Shown one piece after another: positions 43,121-50,665 of a stretch of DNA of 64,000 nt. This DNA comes from an uncultured Marinococcus sp. Lineage in GTDB: Bacteria; Bacillota; Bacilli; Bacillales; Marinococcaceae. The position numbers and the translations under genes are program-made. The stretch is taken from the NCBI RefSeq assembly GCF_947493875.1, contig NZ_CANLSU010000002.1, forward strand, positions 186,001-250,000, given 5' to 3'. Within the stretch, counting starts at the first letter, position 1. Every line of letters starts with the position of its first letter. The notes beneath the pieces were generated by a model. That model was not told the origin of the DNA and made no database searches. It was given only the letters and a program-made list of their open reading frames with translations.

Positions 43121-44245
43121 TCAGCCGTCATTCCTTGGAAGCGGATAAAATCCGTTGTAGAGCTGCTGCCATAGCGGCTCTGGAACATGGTATTTCGTCG
43201 GCTCGTTTGGATCGAAGGTGGCGTTGATCTCGTGCTCGCGGCCCTCCTGGATTTTTCGCACAAACTGATAATCGAGCAGCAATTCCCGTCCGAGGCAGAC
43301 CAATTCCGTGCCCGTCTCCAGAGCACTCAGGGCATCATCTGCCGTGAAAATGGAGCCGATTCCGACTAATGGAGCACGACCGTCAATCCAGTCATGGATC
43401 AGTTGGATCCGTTTCTTCCCATAATACGGGCCTTCCCGGGTTTCGGAATGAATGTCCATCAGGGACACATGGAAATAATCCAGCGGCTGATCGGCCAGCT
43501 GATCAATCAATTCCTTCGTTAATTCCATCGTAATTCCCGGAGATTCGGCTTCTTCCGGGGAGAAGCGGTATCCTACAATAAAATCGTCGCCGCCGTGTTC
43601 TCTGGCTGAGGCGGTTACCTCGTCCACAACGGCCAGTGGAAACTTGAATGGATCGGCCCATTCGTCGTCCCGGCGATTATAATACGGGGAGACAAACTGC
43701 TGAATGAGATAGTGGTTGGCACCGTGGATTTCCACGCCGTCAAAGCCTGCCTGGGCTGCACGTCTCGTCGCTTCCCCGAACGCCTGGATCGTTTCTTCGA
43801 TCTCTTCTTTTGTGATCGGGCGGGCATGATGCTTTTGTGGCTCGCCAAAGCTTGCCAGTTCAATTGTACTTGGCGCTGCCACATCGCCGCCGGGAGTCAA
43901 TTTAGGCAGAGACTGGGCCCCGCCGTGATGAATCTGGGCGACGGCTTTTGCACCGTTCTTTTTCATGACAGCAGCTTGCTGGCGCAGGCCTTCGATATCC
44001 GAGTCTCTGGCGATCGACGGCTGTCCGGGGAATGCTTTCCCTAAAGCTGTCACATTGCTTGCTGCTGTAATAGCAAGGCCGACATCCTCCGACCGTTTTT
44101 CAATGTAAGGAAGCTCCTGGTCGGAAATGGTGCCATCCTCGTTGGAGGACACGTGGGTTAATGGCGCTAATACAAAGCGGTTTCTTAGTGTAACTCCATT
44201 CGGTAATGTTAATGGTTGAAATAATGGGGTATATTTTTCGTTCAT
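43121..44245 (-). CDS. NADH:flavin oxidoreductase, Old Yellow Enzyme family
   Basis: 374 residues, FMN TIM barrel, similar in size to B. subtilis YqiG. Segments are RNRFVLAPLTHVSSNEDGT, AVAQIHHGGAQS, HGANHYLIQQFVSPYYNRR (the substrate and flavin contacts) and LVCLGRELLLD near the end. It reduces activated double bonds or handles quinones and electrophiles. AGAAGGAGGG precedes the ATG. It is divergent from a DoxX gene; the 195-base region between carries two identical-type palindromes. Confidence 0.9.
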   Translation of the reverse strand: MNEKYTPLFQPLTLPNGVTLRNRFVLAPLTHVSSNEDGTISDQELPYIEKRSEDVGLAITAASNVTALGKAFPGQPSIARDSDIEGLRQQAAVMKKNGAKAVAQIHHGGAQSLPKLTPGGDVAAPSTIELASFGEPQKHHARPITKEEIEETIQAFGEATRRAAQAGFDGVEIHGANHYLIQQFVSPYYNRRDDEWADPFKFPLAVVDEVTASAREHGGDDFIVGYRFSPEEAESPGITMELTKELIDQLADQPLDYFHVSLMDIHSETREGPYYGKKRIQLIHDWIDGRAPLVGIGSIFTADDALSALETGTELVCLGRELLLDYQFVRKIQEGREHEINATFDPNEPTKYHVPEPLWQQLYNGFYPLPRNDG

Positions 44246-44357
44246 TGCTTAAGCCCTCCTTCTGCCAAAATACTATAGCACGATCCAAAAGGACTTCGCG
44301 AAAATGTTGCTTATCATGTTCATCATCTTTCATATATGAACACTTTGTGTCCATTCA

Positions 44358-44373
44358 TGTGAAAATATTCACA
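44358..44373. promoter_or_regulatory. TGTGA-N6-TCACA palindrome, copy 1
   Basis: TGTGAAAATATTCACA, a perfect CRP/Fnr-type half-site pair. Its right half TTCACA (44368-44373) could be the -35 of the DoxX gene, with TATATT (44390-44395) 16 bases on as -10. Confidence 0.65.
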
Positions 44374-44409
44374 AAAACAGAAAGTGTGATATATTAAAGA
44401 TAAGAAATA

Positions 44410-44425
44410 TGTGAATACATTCACA
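44410..44425. promoter_or_regulatory. TGTGA-N6-TCACA palindrome, copy 2
   Basis: TGTGAATACATTCACA, 52 bases from copy 1 centre to centre and directly before the AGAGGAGGG ribosome site of the DoxX gene. In this position a bound protein would repress. Confidence 0.65.
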
Positions 44426-44440
44426 AGAGGAGGGTTCACA

Positions 44441-44956
44441 ATGATTATTCGTTTTTTGAAGGAATCGACGATTGCGACGGTACTGTTTCTGATGGCGCGC
44501 CTGTACTTAGGCTGGACGTGGCTCACTTCGGGGTTTGGTAAAATAACAGAGGGCTTTAATCCAGGCGGGTTCCTGCAGGGGGCGATTGCTGAACCAGTCA
44601 TGCAGGGAGGGGGAACAACGCCAGCTTACCCCTGGTACATTGCCTTCCTGGAAAATGTCGCTATTCCGAACGCCGGACTGTTTGGCTTTCTCGTCATGTG
44701 GGGTGAAGTACTGGTAGGTGCTGGCTTAATTGTTGGCTTGTTTACAACCACTGCCGCCTTCTTCGGCGGTACGATGAACATGGCATTTCTGCTGGCGGGT
44801 ACAGTGTCGACTAACCCGGTCATGCTTATTCTTGCCATCCTTATCCTGGTTGGAAAAGGTAATGCCGGTAAAATCGGTCTCGACCGCTTTGCTCCAGCTG
44901 TGAAAGAAAAAATTGGACGCAGGCCCAAAGAGCAACAAACGCCAAAAGCCGCATAG
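44441..44956 (+). CDS. DoxX-family membrane protein
   Basis: 171 residues from the ATG at 44441 (GAGGAGGG upstream). Four helices; ARLYLGWTWLTSGFGKITEG is the DoxX opening, and LFGFLVMWGEVLVGAGLIVG its third helix. Bacillus relatives (CatD, MhqP) are induced by catechol and quinone stress and take part in quinone/thiol detoxification. The divergent Old Yellow Enzyme gene with shared operators fits such a regulon. A terminator follows. Confidence 0.88.
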   Translation: MIIRFLKESTIATVLFLMARLYLGWTWLTSGFGKITEGFNPGGFLQGAIAEPVMQGGGTTPAYPWYIAFLENVAIPNAGLFGFLVMWGEVLVGAGLIVGLFTTTAAFFGGTMNMAFLLAGTVSTNPVMLILAILILVGKGNAGKIGLDRFAPAVKEKIGRRPKEQQTPKAA

Positions 44957-44965
44957 CAGTAAATA

Positions 44966-44992
44966 AAAAGCCCCTGCCGGGGGGCTTTTTTT
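44966..44992 (+). terminator. Terminator after DoxX gene
   Basis: AAGCCCC/GGGGCTT with TGCCGG between, then TTTTTTT. Confidence 0.87.
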
Positions 44993-45139
44993 CCTGTGCG
45001 AATATGTAATAATATCGAAATAATACGGAGAAACGTTTACGAAACAGCAGCAGTGGAATGATAAATGTTAGCAGTATTAAAGCAGAAATTATTTAATGAT
45101 GTTTGATAGATAGCTGTGTTTGGAAGGGAGGCTGTATTC

Positions 45140-45286
45140 ATGGAATTTATTATAGGTATTTTGCTGCTCGTCGTATTCGTTTTCCTGGCTATTCGTATGG
45201 CCGGCTGTTTCTTTAAGTTTATCCTGCCGGTGGCCATTGTACTTTTGATCGCTTACTTTATTTATAACGCCATACAGGGCGGATGA
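45140..45286 (+). CDS. Small membrane protein, 48 residues
   Basis: Starts MEFIIGILLL and ends NAIQGG. Two hydrophobic helices (3-20 and 26-44) flank a short AGCFFK turn. GGGAGG lies eight bases before the ATG, and a very strong terminator follows 14 bases after the stop, so it has the full dress of an expressed gene. The family is not recognised; small two-helix proteins of this kind often bind larger membrane complexes. Confidence 0.7.
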   Translation: MEFIIGILLLVVFVFLAIRMAGCFFKFILPVAIVLLIAYFIYNAIQGG

Positions 45287-45298
45287 CATTAAGTAAAC

Positions 45299-45342
45299 GA
45301 AAATCCCGCTTTTCAGTACCTACTGAAAAGCGGGATTTTTTT
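45299..45342. terminator. Bidirectional terminator, 18-pair stem
   Basis: AAATCCCGCTTTTCAGTA, loop CC, then its exact complement and T-run. It ends both the 48-residue gene and the convergent DUF3243 gene. Confidence 0.92.
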
Positions 45343-45673
45343 ATGCTTCGTTTTCGTCTTTGTTCGTTTGATCGACCATGCGCACAAGCGCTTTGGCAAT
45401 GGCGTCTTTTTCATCCTTTTCGGCATTCTGCCAGAGCTCGTTCAGCACCTTTTCCTCCCGGTTGCGCGGTTCTTCGTGCTTAGCCAGGTGTTCAGCGACG
45501 CGTTTGGTGGCTTTCGCCAGCCCTTTTTCCCCGAGACCGATACTTTCACCCTTTTTTACCTGATCGCCAAGATAATTTTTAAATGTATTAAAGTTCTGCA
45601 TGATCTGGTCTTTGTCTTCCTGATCCAGCTTATCGACGTACTGTTCTGCTTTTTTTGGATCCTCCGCCATCAT
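45341..45673 (-). CDS. DUF3243 protein (YmfJ-like)
   Basis: 110 residues, all-helical, highly charged. I start it at the ATG at 45673, where AAAGGAGAG gives good spacing; upstream codons have no ribosome site. FNTFKNYLGDQVKKGESIGL and VAEHLAKHEEPRNREEKVLNELW match DUF3243, a Bacillales family that includes B. subtilis YmfJ. Function unknown. Confidence 0.83.
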   Translation of the reverse strand: MMAEDPKKAEQYVDKLDQEDKDQIMQNFNTFKNYLGDQVKKGESIGLGEKGLAKATKRVAEHLAKHEEPRNREEKVLNELWQNAEKDEKDAIAKALVRMVDQTNKDENEA

Positions 45674-45817
45674 TATCTCTCCTTTAAGTTGAGCATTAGT
45701 AAACGCTTTCCTTTTTTGATGAAAAGATAAACGCCAAGAAGAAAAGATGCGACATAGTACACAGAGAGTCATGCCGTTACTAATTATCAGACTGCCCGGC
45801 GGTAAAAGACCTCTAGC

Positions 45818-45848
45818 AAAAAGACGCCTTTAGCGGGCGTTTTTTTTA
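45818..45848 (-). terminator. Terminator after GNAT gene
   Basis: Short ACGCC/GGCGT stem with A-run and T-run on both sides. It is usable on the minus strand, where TCTTTTTGC follows. Confidence 0.65.
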
Positions 45849-45858
45849 TGCACCTATA

Positions 45859-46626
45859 TTATTGAAAAATAGCGGTGTACTGAAAGCCGAGCCGTTCGTA
45901 ATTCTGCATGCGGTACATGTCGCGGGGAGTGTCCTCCTGATCCGCCACAAGAAAGATTGCTTTACCCGGGAACAGAGTCATGGCAAACTGCTGCAGGGCG
46001 TGGCCAATGCCTTTTCGCTGCAGCTCATCGTGCACAAACAGGTTATCCATTTCGACGGCATGGTCACCGGCAATCAGTTCCACGAAGCCGGCCGGACGGC
46101 CGTGGTAGTAGGCGATCAGCTGGATAAACGAAGCATCATGAAACTGCTGCTCGAGCATGTGTTGCTTTTGGGCGGCGTACGCTTCGCCGAGAGGGAGATC
46201 CTGCTCAAGCTGCATAGCGAGAAATGCGGGCAGGTTTTCAACATCGACACGTTGGATATCGCATCCTTCAGGGGCAGCTTTTCGCGGAAAGTCCTCAGGC
46301 CGGATGGCATACAGCTCCATAATGCTTACATCATAGAGGGCGCTGTGCAGATACTGATTTAACGCCTGCGATAACTCTGTATTTGGAGGGAAATGGAATT
46401 TTAAATGCTTTAAGCCCCGGGTACTGTGAAAGTCGCGCAGGTAGGCTTCGATCTCCTGAAAGTAATCAGGCGCTGGTATCTGTTTAAATGAAATAAAATT
46501 GCTGTCGAAGTGATCCTTCCATTTTTCGGAATGGTAGTGACGGTAATTGCGGTGGTCTTCGATGAGCGTCCCCGGGGTATGCACGTGGTGAAACGTAATA
46601 GGAAGCACGGGTATCAGGCCTTTCAA
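45859..46626 (-). CDS. GNAT-family acetyltransferase, two-part
   Basis: Up to 255 residues. The C-terminal 120 residues hold the GNAT fold: AGFVELIAGDHAVEMDNLFV, then HDELQRKGIGHALQQFA (the acetyl-CoA loop RKGIG). The N-terminal half looks like a degenerate GNAT repeat (LRDFHSTRGLKHLKFHFPPN). The start is uncertain: TTG at 46626 lacks a good ribosome site, while GTG six codons in has AAAGG upstream. Substrate unknown. Confidence 0.78.
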   Translation of the reverse strand: MKGLIPVLPITFHHVHTPGTLIEDHRNYRHYHSEKWKDHFDSNFISFKQIPAPDYFQEIEAYLRDFHSTRGLKHLKFHFPPNTELSQALNQYLHSALYDVSIMELYAIRPEDFPRKAAPEGCDIQRVDVENLPAFLAMQLEQDLPLGEAYAAQKQHMLEQQFHDASFIQLIAYYHGRPAGFVELIAGDHAVEMDNLFVHDELQRKGIGHALQQFAMTLFPGKAIFLVADQEDTPRDMYRMQNYERLGFQYTAIFQ

Positions 46627-46646
46627 TCTTATAATAAAGACAAATA

Positions 46647-47354
46647 TTATTTTGAGGGAGTTGTCACGATAATAATTGTACTTTTGTCTTTTTCAAAATT
46701 CCAGTCGATAAAAATGTCCTCCACCTTTGCCCCTAACAGCTCGGTGAAGAGATCTTCTTCCATAAATAATTCTTTTTCGAGCTCGCGCTTGGCAATTTTT
46801 AAGACATTATCGTAACCAAGAGCAATCAGCCGCTTCTCGATAGGGACAAGGATACCGGTCCGGACAATCAGCGTCGTCCGGTTGTTCACCTGGACTGAGG
46901 AAACGTCGTCGGGCACGCGTTCAGCTTTGTTGCTTGTTTCCCTGATCACCTGCTCGAGCTTTTGTTTGTTTGGATATTCTTTTTCGATTGGTTCGGAGCT
47001 CTCACCAGCTTTTTGATAGGATTCGGGCTTTAACCCGATAATGACACCGGAGCGGCGGTCCATGTTCCAGTCGTAAAACAGCTCGTTTAATTCGATGCCG
47101 GTTGTGCTCTCCACATAGCGCTTCACTTCGGGAATAATTGTTTTCATCATGCTTTCCCGGAGCTCATGCACGGCTTCGGGACCCTTGTCTTCAAGCAGAT
47201 GCTCTTCGATCGAAGACATGAATTCGCGCAGAAAAATGATGGCGTGTGTCTCTCCGAGAGTCACATAGGCGGCCTGAGGCCCTCTGCCGAAAGAGTCCCG
47301 GAGCAGCCGGCCGACGTAGCTTGCGATGTCCTTTTGTTTTGCCTGAATATCCAT
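46647..47354 (-). CDS. Tandem DUF2294 (MpsC-like) protein
   Basis: 235 residues from the ATG at 47354 (an adjacent GTG at 47357 is also possible; AAAGGAG upstream). Two DUF2294/MpsC units occur in one chain. The first has SFGRGPQAAYVTLGETHAII and LFYDWNMDRRSGVIIGL; the second has NNRTTLIVRTGILVPIEKRL and IFIDWNFEKDKSTIIIV. In Staphylococcus MpsC belongs to a bicarbonate/membrane-potential system, but most Bacillus members are uncharacterised. No mpsAB partner is nearby. Confidence 0.83.
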   Translation of the reverse strand: MDIQAKQKDIASYVGRLLRDSFGRGPQAAYVTLGETHAIIFLREFMSSIEEHLLEDKGPEAVHELRESMMKTIIPEVKRYVESTTGIELNELFYDWNMDRRSGVIIGLKPESYQKAGESSEPIEKEYPNKQKLEQVIRETSNKAERVPDDVSSVQVNNRTTLIVRTGILVPIEKRLIALGYDNVLKIAKRELEKELFMEEDLFTELLGAKVEDIFIDWNFEKDKSTIIIVTTPSK

Positions 47355-47454
47355 CACTGGAATTCTCCTTTATTGTTAAATTTTTATAATATATATCATA
47401 AAAAAGGTGGATATTTCATTATTTATATGATAATTTTAATATATTGATAATATG

Positions 47455-47602
47455 ACTGCTGGAAGCACAGCCAACGGTTTGTGACGTTTCCCGTAAACGA
47501 AAGCAGTAATGTAAAAATACCTATACCACCGGCCGCATGAGAAAAGACGGAGCGCTTTTTCTTCACAGCCAGTATCAAGAGCTTTCTTGGTGCTGGCTTT
47601 TT
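47455..47602 (+). ncRNA. Candidate structured leader or small RNA
   Basis: A non-coding stretch with a possible -10 (GATAAT, 47446-47451) just before it. An outer stem ACTGCT (47455-47460)/AGCAGT (47502-47507) encloses CGTTT/AAACG (47485-47499). It ends in the terminator at 47567-47602. No ORF precedes the terminator on this strand, so it either forms a free small RNA or controls the gene at 47634. I cannot match it to a known riboswitch class. Confidence 0.3.
47567..47602 (+). terminator. Terminator 31 bases before small gene
   Basis: AGCCAG-TCAAGA/TCTTGG-CTGGCT with a GCTT loop, then TTTTT (47598-47602). It stands upstream of the 81-residue gene with no gene before it on this strand. Confidence 0.75.
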
Positions 47603-47633
47603 ATTTCACTAACTTCTGGAGGAGATGGAAAAT

Positions 47634-47879
47634 ATGGAGCTTCGGTACGCGTATTGGTGCAATAGAAAATTAAGTGAAGTCATTGTCGGGTGGGAAACGG
47701 ACCTGGATTATTTAAAGAAAAAAGGATACATGATTTATCTCTGCTGTGACAATGCCGAACTGTACAATGCCGTGAAAAGCTACTGGATGCAGGAGTGGAT
47801 CATTACCGTAGTATCTGAATTACCCGAATTTTCCGAACTTCTCCATCATGAATACGTACGGGAAAATATGCGTGTGTAA
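47634..47879 (+). CDS. Hypothetical protein, 81 residues
   Basis: From the ATG at 47634, ten bases after GGAGGAG (an ATG at 47625 is too close to it). A soluble alpha/beta-looking protein: MELRYAYWCNRKLSEVIVGW, KKKGYMIYLCCDNAEL, then YWMQEWIITVVSELPEFSEL. Not recognised. It may depend on read-through of the terminator that precedes it. Confidence 0.6.
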   Translation: MELRYAYWCNRKLSEVIVGWETDLDYLKKKGYMIYLCCDNAELYNAVKSYWMQEWIITVVSELPEFSELLHHEYVRENMRV

Positions 47880-47937
47880 TACATTATTGCACCCAGTCAC
47901 TATAACATAGAAAGGGGAAAGAAAATATGCGGCGCTG

Positions 47938-48561
47938 TCAAAGATTGGAAAGGAGGCGGTTGAGGCCGTAGAAATGCTTTCGGATCACGGCTTCGAGCGA
48001 GCGGTTATACAGGCTCGCTGCCGGATGATACAGAGGGAAAATCAGATAATGCTCCCGGCTCCATATGTACCCCTCCCCTGAAGCGCTCACCTGCCTGACA
48101 GATGAAGTAAATTGTTTGCCGGCAACATCCGGCATAGGTGGAAAATAGCCCAAAAGCCGCCAGTAAGGGGTGCGCCCCATGGGACAGATAATTTTAGGCG
48201 CAGCCGAGCGGATCTCCCAATCCAGAAGCGGTGCATGAGCCATAATTTCCTTTTGGTTTGGCGTCCGGTTGTATTTGCGCGGGACACCTGATGGCGTGTG
48301 GCTCCAGCGGTACGGACGGCTTTTGACCGTTCGGGTAACGTAGATGTTTTCCACCGGATATGGAAGAAGCTCCAGATAGGATAGAAACTGCCTGCCGGCA
48401 CGTCCGTCGTACGGGCCGCCGCCTGTAATTTCTGTTTCCCCCGGCGCTTCGCCTATCATCATAATCAAAGGATCGGGCGGATTTGGCCCGTCGAGAAAGC
48501 CTTCACACTGATGTCCCTCCATTCTTTTTTTCGCTTCTTTCACTTCGGCTTCTGGCAGCAT
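47938..48561 (-). CDS. Uracil-DNA glycosylase-like protein 2, no Fe-S cysteines
   Basis: 207 residues, ATG at 48561 with CAGGAGGG upstream. Paralogue of the protein at 34804: motif 1 MMIGEAPGETEITGG, middle KSRPYRWSHTPSGVPRKYNR followed by TPNQKEIMAHAPLLDWEI, motif 2 FPLYHPAASLYNRSLEAV. As in its sister, the cluster cysteines of family-4 enzymes are replaced (SRPY, AHAP), and a single N-terminal Cys is kept (HQCEGF). Probably a DNA-repair glycosylase whose base preference is unknown. Confidence 0.82.
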   Translation of the reverse strand: MLPEAEVKEAKKRMEGHQCEGFLDGPNPPDPLIMMIGEAPGETEITGGGPYDGRAGRQFLSYLELLPYPVENIYVTRTVKSRPYRWSHTPSGVPRKYNRTPNQKEIMAHAPLLDWEIRSAAPKIICPMGRTPYWRLLGYFPPMPDVAGKQFTSSVRQVSASGEGYIWSREHYLIFPLYHPAASLYNRSLEAVIRKHFYGLNRLLSNL

Positions 48562-48653
48562 ATGTATTCCCTCCTGGATACGTCCTGACTTTTCTATACC
48601 CGGGCGCGAAATATTCTATACTTGTGATAGGATAGATAAAGGAGGTGGGGCGT

Positions 48654-49382
48654 GTGCAGCAGAAGCACATTATGTGGTTTGACATTATTTTTTACGTCGT
48701 CTTTCCAATCTTCATCTGGAACATGGCGCGGGACTATACAGGTGATTATATAGCGATGCTTATATCCTCGGTACCGGGGATTATTTATACAGTGTACCGC
48801 TTCGTACTGCTGAAAAAGGTGAATACGTTCGGGATTTATATGATTGCTACCCTGATCATCGGCACTGTTCTCGATCTTATTGCCGGCGGCGGATTACAGC
48901 TTTTGTGGAATAATATTTACTACGATTTTGTTATGGGTGCCTTTTTTATTTTCACCGTCATTTTTATGCGGCCGATCTGGCTCTTTTTCACCGTCGATTT
49001 TATGGAGCTGCAGGGCGGAGACCGTAAGCAGCTGAAAAAGCAGTTTTACGTACGCAAATACTTATGGGTATTTCAGGCGATTACGCTTTTTTTCGCTCTC
49101 CGGGAATTTATTCTCGCGTTCGTTAAAATCTGGCTTGTGCAGAGCTACGGTGTGGAAGCCTTCGATGAAGGGATTATTCTGCGGCAGGTGCTTTCGTGGA
49201 CCATGAGCTTTATTGCCGTTGTCGGGTTTATCTTTATTGCCAAGTGGCTGCATGAAGACGGCATCGATGCCGGGGAAATCACAAACACCGGCCAGAATGA
49301 CGAAAACGAAGAGCAGGACAACGAAGCAAAGGACGAAGCGCCGGAAAACGAGCGGGAAAAAACATCTGATCAAAGAACGTAA
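48654..49382 (+). CDS. VC0807-family membrane protein
   Basis: 242 residues starting at GTG 48654, eight bases after AAAGGAGG. Five or six helices, with DIIFYVVFPIFIWNMARDY and the conserved SSVPGIIYTVYRF that mark the VC0807 family, then a 35-residue acidic tail (from about 205) rich in Asn, Glu and Asp. The family has no known function. A terminator overlaps the stop. Confidence 0.75.
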   Translation: MQQKHIMWFDIIFYVVFPIFIWNMARDYTGDYIAMLISSVPGIIYTVYRFVLLKKVNTFGIYMIATLIIGTVLDLIAGGGLQLLWNNIYYDFVMGAFFIFTVIFMRPIWLFFTVDFMELQGGDRKQLKKQFYVRKYLWVFQAITLFFALREFILAFVKIWLVQSYGVEAFDEGIILRQVLSWTMSFIAVVGFIFIAKWLHEDGIDAGEITNTGQNDENEEQDNEAKDEAPENEREKTSDQRT

Positions 49383-49408
49383 AAGCAGCCGCGAATGGCT
49401 GCTTTTTT
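49382..49408 (+). terminator. Terminator after VC0807-like gene
   Basis: AAAGCAGCC, loop GCGAAT, GGCTGCTTT, then TTT. Confidence 0.87.
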
Positions 49409-49519
49409 AGTTTGTCAGGCGTGAAGCACCGACGGATGGAAACGGGTGGAAATGATCGCCGGAAATCGGTAAAATAGCAGGGACATCTTTGGTTATTACA
49501 GAAAGCGGGCTGCATACAT

Positions 49520-50284
49520 ATGGATGAGTTTTCATTATCGATTTTATTGTTTTTGATTGTGATCGGTTTTCTCGCTGCGTTTGTCGATGCGGTAGTTGGC
49601 GGGGGCGGGCTGATTGCCATGCCGGCGCTTCTTTTTACGGGCATGTCACCGCAGACGGCGCTTGGTACGAATAAGCTCGCGGGCACCATGGGCTCCGGCA
49701 CGAGCATGATTTCCTTTCTCCGGCACGGGCAGATTAATAAACGTCTTGTGTTTACGCTTTTTCCCCTGGCGTTTGTGGGGTCGGTCCTCGGCGTCATCGT
49801 TGTGCAGCGGATCCCGCCAGATATTCTGGAGCCGATCATTTTAATTTTGCTTGTCGTCGTAACAATTTATACGCTTGCGAACAAAAATCTTGGCACCCTG
49901 TCCACCTTTCAGAGCATAACCCGGAAGGTGTGGCTCGTCGGCGCACTTATCGCTGTAGTCCTCGGATTTTACGACGGCTTTCTTGGGCCTGGGACGGGCT
50001 CATTTTTGCTGTTTGCCTTTATTTTTCTCGGTTTTAACTTTGTCGAAGCTGCCGGAAACGCCAAAGTGCTGAATTTTGCAAGTAACATTGGCGGACTGCT
50101 TGCGTTTATCTGGTTTGATTCGATACATTACGCGTACGGCCTGCCAATGGGGATCGCTATGATTGCCGGCGCATATGTTGGGGCAAATGTTGCCATTAAA
50201 AAAGGCTCGGCCTACGTGAAGATGCTGTTTATCATTGTGACTATTGCTTTAATTGCCAAAAATGCCTGGGATTATTTAATGTAA
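49520..50284 (+). CDS. TSUP-family transporter (TauE/SafE)
   Basis: 254 residues, eight helices in two repeats. Repeat 1 has FVDAVVGGGGLIAMPALLF and QTALGTNKLAGTMGS; repeat 2 has GFYDGFLGPGTGSFLLFAF and NAKVLNFASNIGGL. These are the paired motifs of sulfite/organosulfonate exporters. Substrates include sulfite, thiosulfate and sulfoacetate. The ribosome site is weak. It stands alone with its own terminator. Confidence 0.9.
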   Translation: MDEFSLSILLFLIVIGFLAAFVDAVVGGGGLIAMPALLFTGMSPQTALGTNKLAGTMGSGTSMISFLRHGQINKRLVFTLFPLAFVGSVLGVIVVQRIPPDILEPIILILLVVVTIYTLANKNLGTLSTFQSITRKVWLVGALIAVVLGFYDGFLGPGTGSFLLFAFIFLGFNFVEAAGNAKVLNFASNIGGLLAFIWFDSIHYAYGLPMGIAMIAGAYVGANVAIKKGSAYVKMLFIIVTIALIAKNAWDYLM

Positions 50285-50310
50285 AAAGTCTTCAAACGAA
50301 GGCTTTTTTA
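50284..50310 (+). terminator. Terminator after TSUP gene
   Basis: AGTCTTC, loop AAAC, GAAGGCT, then T6. Confidence 0.83.
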
Positions 50311-50665
50311 TTTTCTTTTAAATTTTTTTTTAAAAGTGATCCATTTGAAAGCTTTGTGCGTAAACTAAGTAGCTTCTAAACAAGAGCATCATAGCTGTGC
50401 TCTTTATCGCTCTCTGATTCTGAAGAATTATCTGTTCCATCCATCGGAACTTTGGCTTTTTGGAGCGGGAGGCAATGCTGTCATAAAAGCTGGACGAATG
50501 ATTTTGGCAGCAGATTAAGACATCGATGGATATAAAGGAGAGCGATTGAGCAACCGGGGCCTCAATCGCTCTCCTTTTATTTATGGTTGTCCGACTACGG
50601 TTGGGTTTGCCCTGCATCTCCGGTACAATGGAAGATGCAGTGTGAACAAGTAGGAGGGAACCAAT
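50311..50665. other. Gene-free interval with strong internal hairpin
   Basis: No convincing protein gene. A minus-strand ORF (50330-50617) has an unlikely composition and no ribosome site. The notable element is the 17-pair hairpin at 50534-50577. The last 90 bases should contain the promoter of the NAD(P)-binding protein gene. Confidence 0.5.
50534..50579 (+). terminator. 17-pair hairpin with T-run, no obvious gene before it
   Basis: AAAGGAGAGCGATTGAG, a ten-base loop, then CTCAATCGCTCTCCTTTT. A textbook terminator that lies 224 bases beyond the TSUP terminator, so it may end a small RNA or the remains of a lost gene. Confidence 0.75.

Noticed and set aside
50330-50617. A 95-codon minus-strand reading frame suspected as a transposase remnant
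   Set aside because: No ribosome site, no recognisable motif, and it overlaps the strong plus-strand hairpin; terminal repeats are absent.
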